From Pterois miles (lineage: Eukaryota > Chordata > Actinopteri > Perciformes > Scorpaenidae): a stretch of DNA of 64,000 bases. The notes under the pieces are model-generated. The model saw only the letters and a program-made list of their open reading frames with translations, did no database searches and was not told where the DNA came from. The translations under genes and the position numbers were made by a program. Below, one piece after another: positions 38,839 to 50,556 of the stretch (within the stretch, counting starts at the first letter, position 1; every line of letters starts with the position of its first letter). The stretch covers positions 1,136,001 through 1,200,000 of the forward strand of contig CAMQGK010000334.1 in the NCBI GenBank assembly GCA_947000775.1. Direction: 5' to 3'.

Positions 38839-39560
38839 ATTGGACTTTATTAGTTGTAACCTACAGAAGACAATCCACAAATGTGTACCATGATTTCTAA
38901 ATATTTCACTGTATATATAAATATCACACTTATTTTTATATACACAAAAATAAAGAACACAAAAATTTGCAAATACGCATTACTTTCTCTGTAAATACGT
39001 ATTTTAAGATTTACAGGTAAAATGATATATACGCATTTGTGGATCAATTTTAACACGCTGAATGATATCTGGGCATTTGCAGATCACATCCTGTGCATTT
39101 ATGGGCCAGGTGACATTTGTAACTTTCTTCCTGTTTGTTTACACAATTTTGTCCACTTTATAGCACATCCGTAGATTACAGTTGTAATCAAAGAAGACAA
39201 GTCAAAAATATGTACCATGATCTACAAATACTTCACTATCTGCAAATGTATTTCTGTATTTGTGTTGTGTAAAGTCACATCCACAAAAATACAGGGCGAT
39301 CTGCAAATATCCATAACTTACTCTATAAAAATTAATCTAATTTCCCATGAAAAATGTTATAGGTTTACATGTAAAGTGATATATAAGCATTTGCACATCA
39401 ATTTGTACATGTGGAATGATATTAGTGCATTTGTAGATTGCTTCCTGTTGCATTTATGGTCCACGTGACATTTGCAACTTCCCTCATGTGAGTATGTGAC
39501 GTGATTTTGTCCAATTGGCGCTGCAACAGATCTGCAGAAAAGATCTGTAAGGATGAGGTA
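38839..39560 (+). repeat. Left-arm tandem duplication within the inverted-repeat structure
   Basis: Two diverged units lie head to tail. Both start near TGTAA..AGAAGACAA and continue with TGTACCATGAT.T. Both later contain GATATATA.GCATTTG, a GTGCATTT block and GTGACATTTG.AACTT. Unit 1 covers about 38857-39184 and unit 2 about 39185-39560. The right arm (42965-43373) holds unit 1 in inverse form plus only the beginning of unit 2. Confidence 0.7.
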
Positions 39561-40568
39561 CATTTACTACCTCCACCAGAAGGTGGTGACATGCCCTGAC
39601 ATGCAGCCTACAGCTGCTGGCAGAAAGCTAGAACTAGAGTCAGTCCAACCATCAGGAGACAACCAACAGCCTCGCTTTTGAAGCTGAAGGACGACGTGGA
39701 ACATCTTTATTTAACCCAACAGTCATGCTGTGCTGTGCTCGCTTAGCCTTTACTACTGTTAGCTACAGTTAGCTAGCTCAGTGTTAGCAATGGTAGCGTT
39801 ATCCAGCTGTGTCAAAGCTAGCGTAGACATAAATCCGTAAGCGGGAATCTGACTTCTATGAGCGGGCCCAATGTAAACACAAAAGCTGGCGCCGGGACGT
39901 GAGTGTATTCATCAGGCTGATTATACAATCATAAGCACATCCGCCCATCTATAGGCTATGTAGCACATGCTGTCACACGCCGGATCTTCACTAATCTGGA
40001 AACAGCAGGTGAAGTCAGTGACAGCAGGTCAGTGAACATGCAGCCGACCTGGGCTCATCATTTAGTTCAGGTACACCGCCATTTCGTGTGAAGAATGAAT
40101 GAATAGCAGCAGTAGATGCTGTTAGCCTACATGGATATGATATAGGACATGTAGGGATGGATTTCCCAATGATTGTTAGTTCACACTACAACTGGAATTA
40201 TCAATCAATTCAGTGGCCTCTATTTCCTGCTGTCAGGTGATCAGTACAGGTGTGGATCCATGGCTGAGGGACAGCAATGCAAAATGATCATAACCCTAGT
40301 GGGTGTCATTATAAGCCATGATGTCACTGGTGTGTTTCTACTACAGAATGATGGTAATGATGTGATCTGAGATATCACTGAGCTTTTCAACACTTTAATC
40401 TCCCTGTCTTCTCAGCAGCAGCGTGGCTTCACCTCTCCTGTCCCAGCAGTCATCAATGTACTCCAAGCCTCCATCAACACTGCATTCTCCTGCTGCTGTG
40501 GCCTGACCTCTTCTCTCATTTTCAGCTCCATCGAAACCATTCTGTTAAAGCATATTCTGTACTTCTGA

Positions 40569-41010
40569 ATGGTTCTGATGACTTCTGATACTTCTGACTA
40601 CTGAATCATTTATCACGATGTACGTATTTTACATTTATATTTACGGAAATAGGAGCCTGCTTTTGGGAATTGTGTTACTAGTTTAGTATTGTATGAACAA
40701 AATATCATCAAATTATCATTAATTACTGCTTAACTTGTACAGTATACATTCATTTTTAATGTATATTCCACTTTCCTGTCAGAGTTGTTAAAGAAAGCTT
40801 TTTAAAAATATATGAAAACCATAGTAGGTATGTATTGATTATATTAATTACACTAATACAGTTGTAATGAATACATCCAATTGCAACTCAAATACTAGTG
40901 TACTGCATACTGAATTACTTTATATAAGTGCAAATAAACACCACTTGATTAAAATTCTCCTTAAGTTATGTGCTTAATAGTGTATCACATTCAAAGTGTG
41001 CAACTATTGT
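40569..41010 (+). repeat. Inner left arm of the inverted repeat
   Basis: GGTTCTGATGACTTCTGATA, ACTGAATCATTTATCA and AATTAATACA-type sequence are matched by the reverse complement of 42510-42965, including TAAGTTATGTGC against CTTAAGGAGAATTTTAATCA. It has been separated from the outer left arm by 39287-40568. Confidence 0.75.
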
Positions 41011-42509
41011 GTTTATTTACAATATACTTGGCAAAATAGATATTTATATTACACACACTGGTTTTGTCTGTCAAGAGTAAGTAAAGAACATTTTTAAAAG
41101 TGGATTAAATACATTTTCACATGTATTCCATAAAGCCCACTTCAGAATACTGCATTCCAGCGAGTACTGAAATACAACTTATTTGTACACTTTGACAGTA
41201 CATTAAAACACAGTAGTTAATCCTGGAGGGTAGCAGATAGACGCAGTTTGGGTTGGTTCATGGTGTTGACTGAATCCCTTAGAAATGAATCTATATTTTT
41301 TATAATAACAAAGAACTAATAATTTATGTTAATAATGAATAATATCAACCTTGATATGTCTTCATAATGTCAGAATAAGAAACCAACTAGATCGATCAGT
41401 TTTCCTTATTTACCTATAGCCTAATAAAATTGGACACTGTCTACACAACGTTAAATATGCACTTCTGTTACGCCATGTCCACAATCCATGTACTTATCAG
41501 CTGTGCCGTGAGGACCAGACCAGAGACGTAACCACTTAAAAGATAGCTGAGTAGTACATTTTGGTCGCATAAAAATGTCTTATTCAGTGTTCAGTTGTAC
41601 TTACTGTAGCGCCACCTTCTTGTGTCACTTCTTGTTGCAACAAAACAAGATGGCACCAGCCAAAAAAACAGACTTGAGGCTTCAAAACAGCAGTCTACAA
41701 ACCAATGGGTGATGTCACAGTGACTACGTCCACTTCTTATATACAGTCTATGGTGTCCACAGCAAACTGTACCCAGCATGCCGTTCAGCAGTGTTTGGAG
41801 GATTAGGACTCCAGTTAATGGAGGATCTCCTCTCAATAAAATACATGTGTACATAACGTACTACAAATAAATATGTCCTGTAATCTTAAGAGCTCTCACG
41901 TGACACTGCACGTGACCTGGACCATCAGCAATACACCCACCAAGTGTGACGTACAGATAGATAGGAACTACTCCCATTTTAGTTTGATGGGACCCTAAAG
42001 TTTTACATCATGCACCAGAGACTGGACAGATTCCACTGTCTCTAAACACTTGTCAATGCCATTGCTATTTGAGTGTTGGAGGGGATTTATAGCGGCCCTG
42101 AGCAATTACGTTTGTTGTTCGCTCAGTGGGATGTCATTTGTGGGCAGAACAACTCCAAAATCAGGCTAGTGTGGATGACCACTGTCCTCCCAGTGGATAT
42201 CGTCGATGTAGGTGTCCTGCCAATTTGAGTATTGAGCTCAGGTTACATAATAACACACTGGTCATATCATAAAATGTTCCAAAATTGAAGTTGCCGTGTC
42301 TCTCTGAAAAAGCAAAAAGCAATGGTTGCAACAAAGCGCAGTCTTATCTTTGATGACAATAAAAAGCAAGAGGTTCGGTGTCCCCCTGAGAATTAAATAA
42401 AGGTCCACATGTTATTGATTTTAATAACAAGCAAGCCAAACATGGAACAGGGAGTCGGCAAAATCAAGAGTGCACTTTGTTGTAACCCACACTGTTGTAA
42501 TACAATAGT
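41011..42509. other. Central region of the inverted-repeat structure
   Basis: About 1.5 kb between the inner arms. The part 41580-41760 (AAGATGGCACCAGCCAAAAA, GACTTGAGGCTTCAAAACAG, TATACAGTCTATGG) is a dispersed fish repeat motif in its own right. The rest is unrecognised. No protein motif was seen in any frame; the longest frame is about 87 codons. Confidence 0.5.
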
Positions 42510-43373
42510 AATGCACTTGGAATGTGATACACTATGAAGAACACTGTTTGAATAAACTTAAGGAGAATTTTAATCAAGTGGTGTTTATTTGCACTTATAA
42601 AAAGTAATTTGGTATGCAGTAGGCTAATATTTGAGTTGCAACTGAATGTATTCATTACAACTGTATTAATGTAATTAATATAATTAATACATACCAACTA
42701 TGGTTTTCATACATTTTTAAAAAGCTTTCTATAACAACTCTGACAGGAAAGCGGGACATACATTAAAAATAAAGGTATACTGTACAAGTTAAGCAGTAAT
42801 TAATGATAATTTAGATTATACTTTGTTCATACAATACTAAACTACAAACAATCCCAAAAGCAGGATCGTATTTCTGCAAATATAATGTATAATATATGTA
42901 AAATAAGTACATTGTGATGATAAATGATTCAGTAGTAAGAAATATCAGAAGTCATCAGAATTAGAGATGTGACTTTACACAACACAAATACAAAAACACA
43001 GTTGCAGATAGTGAAGTATTTGTAGATCATGGTACATATTTTTGACTTGTCTTCTTTGATTACAACTGTAATCTACAGATTTGCTATAAAGTGGACAAAA
43101 TTGTGTAAACAAACAGGAGGAAAGTTACAAATGTCACCTGGCCCATAAATGCACAGGATGTGATCTGCAAATGCCCAGATATCATTAGACGTGCTAAAAT
43201 TGATGCAAAAATGCGTATACTGCATATCATTTTACATGTACACCTCAAAATACATACTTACAGAATAAATTATGCGTGTTTGCAACCCTTAATGAAACCC
43301 TAATGAAATATTTGGAAATCATGGTACACGTTTGTGGATTGTCTTCTGTGGCTTACAAATAATAAAATCCAAT
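42510..43373 (-). repeat. Right arm of the inverted repeat
   Basis: Continuous reverse complement of the two left-arm blocks. The junction at about 42965 (CAGAATTAGAGATGTGACTT) is where the left arm jumps from 39286 to 40569. Only small indels interrupt the pairing. Confidence 0.75.
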
Positions 43374-43405
43374 AACAACTTCAATAGAATTGTAATTTCT
43401 TCAAC

Positions 43406-43407
<2 letters not shown>

Positions 43408-43493
<86 letters not shown>

Positions 43494-43495
43494 TG

Positions 43496-43575
<80 letters not shown>
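43408..43575 (+). repeat. Long (TG)n microsatellite
   Basis: 168 bp of TG interrupted once by GGTGGGG near 43492-43498. It is the longest simple repeat in the window and starts about 35 bp beyond the right end of the inverted-repeat structure. The Cys-Val and His-Thr frames on both strands are artefacts. Confidence 0.98.
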
Positions 43576-43576
<1 letters not shown>

Positions 43577-44772
43577 TATGCATGTGTAAATAATCCCAGG
43601 GAGGGAAGAAGCGAATAATGGCTTTGAATATGAGCTTCATGCAATTAACTGTGAGCCAGAGCAGACAGACTCAACAGTAAATACCTCTTGTAATGGTGGC
43701 AAGGGATGTAAATAAAAAAGAAAAACGGTTACCTCTATGTGTGTACGTGTGCGCATGTGAATGTGTACTACAGGGATCTGTTAATACCTCTTCAGGCTCA
43801 GGGAAAGGTGCGGGATGTTCATGTGTGTGTATTAAGGTGAGTGTATGTGTCTGTGGTCATATAAAACGAACACAAAACCTAGTATAACATCCAACAGTTT
43901 GCTCCGCTACAATTACTAAAATGACTAAAGGAGGGGAATGAGAGTGGGTGGACTCGGTACGATGTAGGTCTCCACCAGGTGTCTGCAACAACCACTGCTG
44001 TAATCTTTGATTGAATGAATACAAACCCCAACTGCCCCGAGTCTATACCGCAACCATATCAGACTCGTTTTTCGCTTGCATGTCTCACGCAACAAATACG
44101 CACTTATTTTAATCTATGCAGCTGACTGCACCAGCTTTGTTTAGCTTAACTGCAGTTCAGTGTGGAACGCGTCATGTTGACTGTTAAAGGCTTCGTGTGA
44201 AAAGAAACCATCGGTCCTGCTGTGTGTTTAGTTTCATTACCTGTTAACTCAGTTAGCTGTTAGCTCTGGTAGCCAAACACACTGCTGCCCAACGGCTGTT
44301 AACAGCTAAATAGAATAGCTCTCCTCCTACTGAAATGAGACAGCACACTCTGTTGTAGTCAGCACTCCTCTTTAAACATACATACATGCATGCAACTGTC
44401 TTACAAAGCCTGCAAATCAAAAGAGGAACAATCTGTAATCTGTAGCAGAAATGAGTCCAAACTGAAGCAGTTGCTGTTCACTTGCGGCCCCAGTTAAGAG
44501 GAGTGAGGAGTCAGCACTCAGTGACGCTTTAACAGGGTATCTCAAGGGCTCCTAAGTTAAACTTAAGATTTAAGACCTTTGAAAGAAATTTAATGTCAAC
44601 TGCATGGCCATCCTGGCAAAAGTATGAAGGATGTTATGGAAAATCAGTAGGGATTTTAAGCCATAGAAAATAGTTACTTATTTTAAAAGTACTTGAATTT
44701 AATAAAACATTTTATTATAATAATCACATTCATATTTAACATGCACAATAGCTTCACAATAGCGTTGTGAAG

Positions 44773-44803
<31 letters not shown>

Positions 44804-46767
44804 CTTACATCATAAAATGAAAAAGCCCCCCCCCCAGGTCTCTGTGTTCGTTTCATAAATGTTGCAGCTTATAAATACAGACAGGGAGAAACAAAAGGCA
44901 AACTGACTAAAAACTGTAGCAGCCACGATATAAAGTGGATCTGATATCATGGTAATGGGGAGAAGAACAGAACGTCAGACCAAGAGTTAAGATATGAATC
45001 AATGTAAGGAAGGCAGTGAGACACAGAGAGAACGTAGAACAGCTAGGCTATAACACACTGCACACAAGGACAACATGTCAGCCAACACACAGGCAGACAT
45101 GCAATATGGACACTCTGTCCCATCCACACATAAGCCAACGATCCACCCCACTCTCCACTCCAAGCCTTGCATTGATTGTTTAGAGTTGCAGGTTCCATAT
45201 TGATTTCTCTTAATCAGTTTTAAATGAACAATTATGGTCATGTCACCAGCTGTTACTTGCAGCTACCCCACAACAGTCCGTCTATTTCTCCCAATAATAA
45301 CAAATTACCCTGTATTATATACAATTACTTGATAAATCTAAAATTATTGTGATTACTATAATTAGATTACTCCTCTCCTTTGTCTTATTTTCTCGGTTAC
45401 AAACGGGGGCATGCGGTGGCATATGGGATCAGATGAATCTCAGTATTCACAAATGCACACAAAGGAATTAAGAAGTGTATTTTGTGATTTATATATAAAT
45501 GACTCCACAGAAATGTTTTCGATGCACGCAACAATAGTCATTGTTGTAAATAAATGTAAAAACAAAATCCACATAAAAAATAAGGTTCACAAATATTCAC
45601 TTGTGAATCTTTCTGGGTGAATTTGTAAATACTGACACTGATCTGACCCCATAATGGCATTTTAAAGAAGAGTGCAAAAAAAATAAAATAAAATAAAATA
45701 AGTCAGATATTCAGCAAGCAAAAACCTGTAAAATAGAAACAAGCACAATTTATTCAAAGCATTGCTTTCCTTCACATAAGTTATCCTGACTGCAATGTGT
45801 TCCTGTGGGATCCTCCATGTTGAAAGGGTTTAGGATGAGTGGAGCCTGCTCAGTAAAGCCGGCGATGTTAACTGTAAGCGAACATCTTTGATGTGGGATG
45901 TGCTCAAATGCCTTATGCATGTACAGTATATAACAATGTCACTAAAATGAAGTCTTTTACTTAATAAATTAATATTTGCGCATCTGTTACTGAGCTCTAA
46001 ATATGATGATCAGCATACACGTCATATGAACTCAGTGTGCCGTCTTAATTGTGTTTTGCATAGCACACGACGTAGCTCACTGCCTGGCTATCTTTCCTTA
46101 TTTTCCTCCTTTATAATCACACACTTCACCCAGACATGACCATTCTGATTAGTAGCCTGTTCAGTAACACAAAACACAAAATTACTGCCTCAAATATCGT
46201 ATTTCTTCAGTCTGCCCCTCTACTTTTGTTTGCCTTCCTCCTTGTTGGTTGTGCATCCCAATGCCTTCGCTGTGGCACAGTGCAAATGAGCATGGCATCA
46301 CACTCCCTGTTACATGAGCCCAGTCATATTTGTCTGCCATCCCGTCTGCATTCTTGACAGCTTGTTTATCTTGCCATCCAACATCCACATCCAAGTAACA
46401 GGCTCTTTCTAAATTCAAAATTTTCTATTTTAGATATTCAACCAGTGATATTTCAATTTTGGAACCCATCAGCTATCGGTTTGACGAGAATTTGGGCTCT
46501 GGGGGCAACGGGCGATATGTTTGGGTGATTTTCTTTTTTTCCTCCATCTGATGAAATACAACACCTTAAAAATAACAAATGATACACAAAATTTTCAGTA
46601 AACACTTATTGGACAACACCTATGGTCTGTCTCTCCAATCTACATTTTGTGTCTGCACTTATCGGCCGACCGGTTACTCGGTCGACCTCTCATCGATACA
46701 TGGACATCAACCACCAAGCTTTTATCAATCTGGCGGCCTGACAGCGGGCCAGGACATTCTGTCTTTC
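43576..46767. repeat. Unrecognised DNA with minor simple repeats
   Basis: A (GT)n of 14 units lies at 44773-44800, a run of nine C at 44827-44835, and an (AAAAT)n tract at 45677-45701. The part 45376-45660 is AT-rich and may be another repeat fragment, but I cannot assign it. No gene was recognised. Confidence 0.55.
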
Positions 46768-46960
46768 AGAGTTTGTAGCAAGCTCAGTCTTAAAGCAAGA
46801 GTGAAGATACTGATATCACTTGAAACTAAAAAACCTAAGGAATCGATTGGTAAAACGACAACAGACATATCATGTTATCTTGTTGGAAAGTACGCTAAAT
46901 AATGCCCCAAAGTTAAGCTTCACGTTACATTTTCAGTGTCCCTTGAACTCAATGAAAACT
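46768..46960 (+). mobile_element. TAGGGCTGT-type element fragment, copy 4
   Basis: GTAGCAAGCTCAGTCTTAAA, TGAAACTAAAAAACCTAAGG and TAAATAATGCCCCAAAGTTA match the internal left half of copies 2 and 3. Neither terminus is present. Confidence 0.7.
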
Positions 46961-47136
46961 TTGAGATAAACAGAGTGAAAACTGTATCTTATTTGATGCA
47001 TTATAAGGTAATAAATCACAATATATGTAATAGCATATCCTGAAATGTTTAAAATTGCAGTATTATAAGTACTGTATTGTGACTGAAGTATCGTGATAAT
47101 ATTGCATAGTGGGGCCTCTGGTGATTCCCACCCCTA
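46961..47136 (-). mobile_element. DNA-element terminal fragment (CACCCCTA end)
   Basis: The end GGGGCCTCTGGTGATTCCCA followed by CCCCTA is the inverse of a common fish terminus beginning TAGGGGTGGGAATCACC. Sequence just inside contains GTGATAATATTGCATAGTG. The other end is not present here. Confidence 0.65.
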
Positions 47137-47309
47137 ACAGAGATTAATATCTTAATATCTTAACATACCTACGTTTATTATATATCAGAGTTTGTACCTT
47201 TTCTGCCTGCTCCTGCACATCTTCCTTTTAGATACCTTGTTGAAATGATCGGCATGCACTGTCATCCTTTCTTGTTCTTGATTTTTTTTAAAAATTAAAT
47301 GTATAATGT

Positions 47310-47679
47310 GGGCTGCACGGTGGTGTAGTGGTTAGCGCTGTCGCCTCACAGCAAGAGGGTCGCAGGTTCGATTCCGGCATGGGACTCTTCTGTGTGGAGT
47401 TTGCATGTTCTCCCCGTGTAAGCGTGGGTTTTCTCCGGGTACTCCGGTTTCCTCCCAAAGACATGCAGTTTAGGTTAATTGATGACTCGAAATTGCCCGT
47501 AGGTGTGGATGTGAGTGTGAATGGTTGTCTGTCTATATGTTGTCTGTCTCTATGTGCCCTGCGATGGACTGGCGACCTGTCCAGGGTGTACCCCACCTTC
47601 GCCCAAAGCCAGCTGGGATCGGCTCCAGCCCCCTGCGACCCCTAACGGGATAAGCGGTTGACGATGAATGAATGAATGA
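47310..47679 (+). mobile_element. tRNA-derived SINE (GCACGGTGG family), with 13-bp target duplication
   Basis: The head GGGCTGCACGGTGGTGTAGT has an A-box-like element, and the B box GGTTCGATTCC is at 47365-47375. The body reads TTTGCATGTTCTCCCCGTGT, CTCCGGTTTCCTCCCAAAGA and CCTGCGATGGACTGGCGACC. The tail is ATAAGCGGTTGACGATGAATG with (AATG)n. The 13-mer AAATGTATAATGT occurs on both sides (47297-47309 and 47680-47692), a perfect target-site duplication from LINE-mediated insertion. The SINE does not encode protein; open frames on either strand are incidental. Confidence 0.93.
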
Positions 47680-47692
47680 AAATGTATAATGT

Positions 47693-48321
47693 ATGACGAA
47701 TCAAGGAAACAGAGGGAAAATGACCACAGTGAGGTACAGTCGAACATGAAAAATCCTACATTACTCTTCTGACTTAATACATAAATGCTTTTCCTTTTAG
47801 CTGATTGAGCTGAGAGTATTATTTGTCATGTGCATGTCTGTGGGCATGCATGCACGCACGCAAGCACCCACGCGCACACACATACATGAGCAGAGCAGCA
47901 TATTTCTTTGACAATGTGGATGTGTGTATTTTGTGTACCGAATAGGGGTGTGTGTGTGAGAGAGAGAGAAAGAGATTTATCCCTCTTTCCAGGACCTTGG
48001 AGAGCAATTACTTCAGCAAATCAAGCCAGCCCAGGACCGAGGAACTGAAATAAAGTCTGATTGTTTTTTATTCCTCCTGTTGTTCTGTATTACTGCTCCC
48101 TGTTGTGAAAGAGCAGCTAATACTGTACAAGTCCAGCTGTACTGCTCTTCTTCTTCAGCCTACATTTCCAGACAGAAATTTCTTGGCGTTTTTATAAATA
48201 TATATTCTTTAATATACAGTACATCAGAGATTGTATATTTAAAGTTATAGCACACGTGCTCTGTAAACCTGGACACATACAAGATATAATGAACACTAAC
48301 AAGAAGGCTGAAGATGGCTGT
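47693..48321. other. Unrecognised non-coding DNA
   Basis: Nothing recognised. Confidence 0.45.
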
Positions 48322-49850
48322 TAGGGGTGAGACGGTTCAGAAAATTTACGGTTCGGTTCACAGTTTTCAGTTCGGTTCGGTACATTTATGGTACAGCAGG
48401 GAGAACAATTTTCAACTTCAAATTAGACATTTCATTTATTTGGAAAATAATTCAACAACTGTCTTCACAACAGTAGTCTAACATAAAGAACAAAACACTC
48501 CATTGTCACATCTCATAGCTGGACTGCTTATCTAAAAGAAAAGTGCCACTGGGTTATTTAAAAAAAAAAAATTAATAAACAAAAACAAATCATCAACAAA
48601 AAGTGCAGCATCAGGTCAACCAGCACTAGAGCTTTTTAAACAACAGCAACATCTACTAGGCCAGCATCATATGTGGAAAATCTGCCATGTGCAATGACAC
48701 TGCTCAGTATTGCAATTATGATATAACTATAAACAAATATGGAAGTGTGCATATTAGTTATACTTATGTCAGCCTGGTTGTTTTTAAATTCAGAACCAGA
48801 TTAGAGCTGAATATTTGAAATACAACTAGGAGACATGTTTCTAGAGCAGCAACACTAATGTTTACAACAGTAAAGTCAACAAATAAACTCATTAATATCT
48901 CATTGGAAACAATCTAACATATCAATAAAATTTATCATATTCCTGAGTGAAGTTTATAAAGACTGAAGGACAGAAACAGCAGACAGTGTCAGTCCTTCCT
49001 CCTGTCCTCTGTCCTCTGTCCTCCTGTCCTCTGTCCTCCTGTCCTCTGTCCTCCTCCCTCTGTCCTCCTGTCCTCTTCCCCCCCCCCTCCCCCCCCCTCC
49101 CCTCCCCCCCCCCCCCCTCCCCCCTCCCCTCTGTCCTCCTGTCCTCCTCCCTCTGCTGATGTGAACCACTACAGGTCCTGCTGGTAGAGAGGAGGAGCTG
49201 CTTTGTCTCAGCCAGCTGATGAGTTTACTACTAAGATCCATGACAAACTAACCTAAACAGACTACAGAGCCTACTGCCAGCTTTAGCTTCAGCTTCAGCT
49301 TGTGTAGCCGAGGGGTTACATTGTCCCTAAACATTATGAGGATACTGAATTAATAATATGGAGGCTCTGTAGTTCGGACCCTTGTCAATAACAGCACATC
49401 ACCGCTTCACTGCTACTGTTCCACCCTTCACAATAAACTCCTCAAACACAACCACTGAACACTGCTAACTAGAAGGAACTAAAGTCATTTATTTACACGT
49501 TTACCATTCGCTGTTAGCCGGTGAGCTAACATGCGGTGGTGATTTAATAGCTTTGGTAGAGTGAACACAGTGGTGGTGCTTGAGAGACATGCTCAGTAAA
49601 ATCTGGTCCGCCTTGGCTGAAATTGAGCTGAAAACAAACTGAAGGTGAAAGCGATGGCTCTGCTCAGAGTAGCAGGAGTCAGATTTCACACATCACAGGA
49701 CGAGAGAGACAGTCATGAACCAACCTGGGCATTATACGGTCCGCGGGGCAGAACCGGCACTCTTAATGGCCCCGGGAGGTCTCACACAAACCATACAATT
49801 TATTTTGAAACGGTCATGTATTGTTAGTGTGCTTCTTCCTGTCACACTTG
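48322..49850 (+). mobile_element. hAT-like element with CGGTTCGGTTC left end
   Basis: The left end TAGGGGTGAGACGGTTCAGA with CGGTTCGGTTCACAG is typical of fish elements whose ends read TAGGG.TG..ACGGTTC. A related end lies at 61356. The block 49240-49460 (TACAGAGCCTACTGCCAGC, TTCACAATAAACTCCTC) is shared in inverse orientation with the nested element at 22832-23968. A C-rich minisatellite lies inside. The right end is unclear, and the BED-zinc-finger relic at 49904 may belong to the same element. Confidence 0.6.
48993..49156 (+). repeat. C-rich CCTCTGTCCT minisatellite
   Basis: Tandem units of about 7 to 11 bases built from CTCTGTC and CTCCTGTC pass into long C runs (49079-49127, up to 14 C) and then back. 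The minus strand is G-rich with several runs of four or more G and can in principle form G-quadruplexes. Pro/Ser- and Arg/Gly-rich frames here are artefacts. Confidence 0.92.
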
Positions 49851-49903
49851 ACATTTATGTAAACTAACGTGAATAATATTTGAAGGAGCGTCACCTGCTA
49901 AAG

Positions 49904-50147
49904 TGGCTCATCTATAATAAGTCAGAGACTGCTAAGTATTTTTTCATAGAGGTAGGCGGTAAAGCTGTGTGCTTAGTTTGCAACAAACTGTAACATTGAG
50001 ACAAAACATGCAGAAAAATACCAAAACCTATCTGGAGATGAGAAGGAGAGGACAGCTGAGGGGCTGCTAGCTAAAATACTAAAGCAGCAAGGACCTTTTA
50101 CAAAGCTGCATGCAACGAAAGAAAGAAATGTAAGTTTTCATGTTAAG
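49904..50147 (+). pseudogene. hAT transposase BED zinc-finger relic
   Basis: The plus-strand frame reads KSETAKYFFIEVGGKAVCLV and CNK, the first half of a BED zinc finger (C-x2-C). A short deletion and frameshift remove the middle. NIETKHAEKYQNLSGDEKER and TAEGLLAKILKQQGPFTKLH follow. This is the N-terminus of GTF2IRD2/ZBED-type hAT transposases, where the finger is normally followed by this KQQ.FTKLH segment. The catalytic domain is missing. It probably belongs to the hAT element just upstream. Confidence 0.82.
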
Positions 50148-50214
50148 TTAAATGATAGGTTTTATTAATGGAATAATTACTACCCAAAACAGTCAGTCCT
50201 GTACAGTTCAAAGA

Positions 50215-50545
50215 CATCCATCCATCCATCCATCTTCAACCGCTTATCCCGTTACAGGTCGCGGCAGGCTGGAGGCGGGGTTCACCCTGGACAGGTCGCC
50301 AGTCCATCGCAGGGCACATAGAGACAGAAAACCATTCATGCTCACATTCACATCTATGGGCAATTCAGAGTCATCAATTAATCTAACCTGCATGTCTTTG
50401 GACTGTGGGAGGAAGCTGGAGTACCTGGAGAAAATCCACGCTTACACAGGGAGAAATTTAAACTCCACAGAGAAGAGCCGGATTCAAACCTGCGAACCTC
50501 TTGCTGTGAGGCGAGAGTGCTAACCACTGCACCACTGTGCAGTCC
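50215..50545 (-). mobile_element. tRNA-derived SINE (GCACGGTGG family), minus strand, with target duplication
   Basis: It is the reverse complement of the SINE at 47310, with GACAGGTCGCCAGTCCATCG, CATGTCTTTGGACTGTGGGA and a B box read on the minus strand as GGTTTGAATCC (50480-50490). The tail on the plus strand is (CATC)n at 50215-50234. Flanking 11-mers CAGTTCAAAGA (50204-50214) and CAGTCCAAAGA (50546-50556) form a target duplication with one mismatch. The 123-codon plus-strand frame across it is antisense SINE, not a gene. Confidence 0.9.
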
Positions 50546-50556
50546 CAGTCCAAAGA

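Larger units (their letters stand above)
38839..43373. repeat. 4.5-kb structure with long inverted repeats (foldback-like)
   Basis: The left end ATTGGACTTTATTAGTTG with CAGAAGACAATCCACA (38839-38879) is the near-exact reverse complement of the right end (43333-43373). Inverse complementarity continues inward: 38839-39286 pairs with about 42965-43373, and 40569-41010 pairs with about 42510-42965. The left arm carries about 1.28 kb (39287-40568) that the right arm lacks. No transposase or reverse transcriptase frame was found inside. The outer coordinates come from where the pairing stops. No target duplication is evident. Long inverted arms plus tandem repeats in an arm are features of foldback transposons; the family is not known to me. 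Confidence 0.75.

Noticed and set aside
45376..45660. AT-rich segment with an inverted TTCACTTGTGAA motif as part of the 38.8-kb inverted-repeat family
   Set aside because: Only short resemblances were seen, not enough to call a copy.
50152..50523. 123-codon open frame
   Set aside because: It is antisense translation of a SINE.
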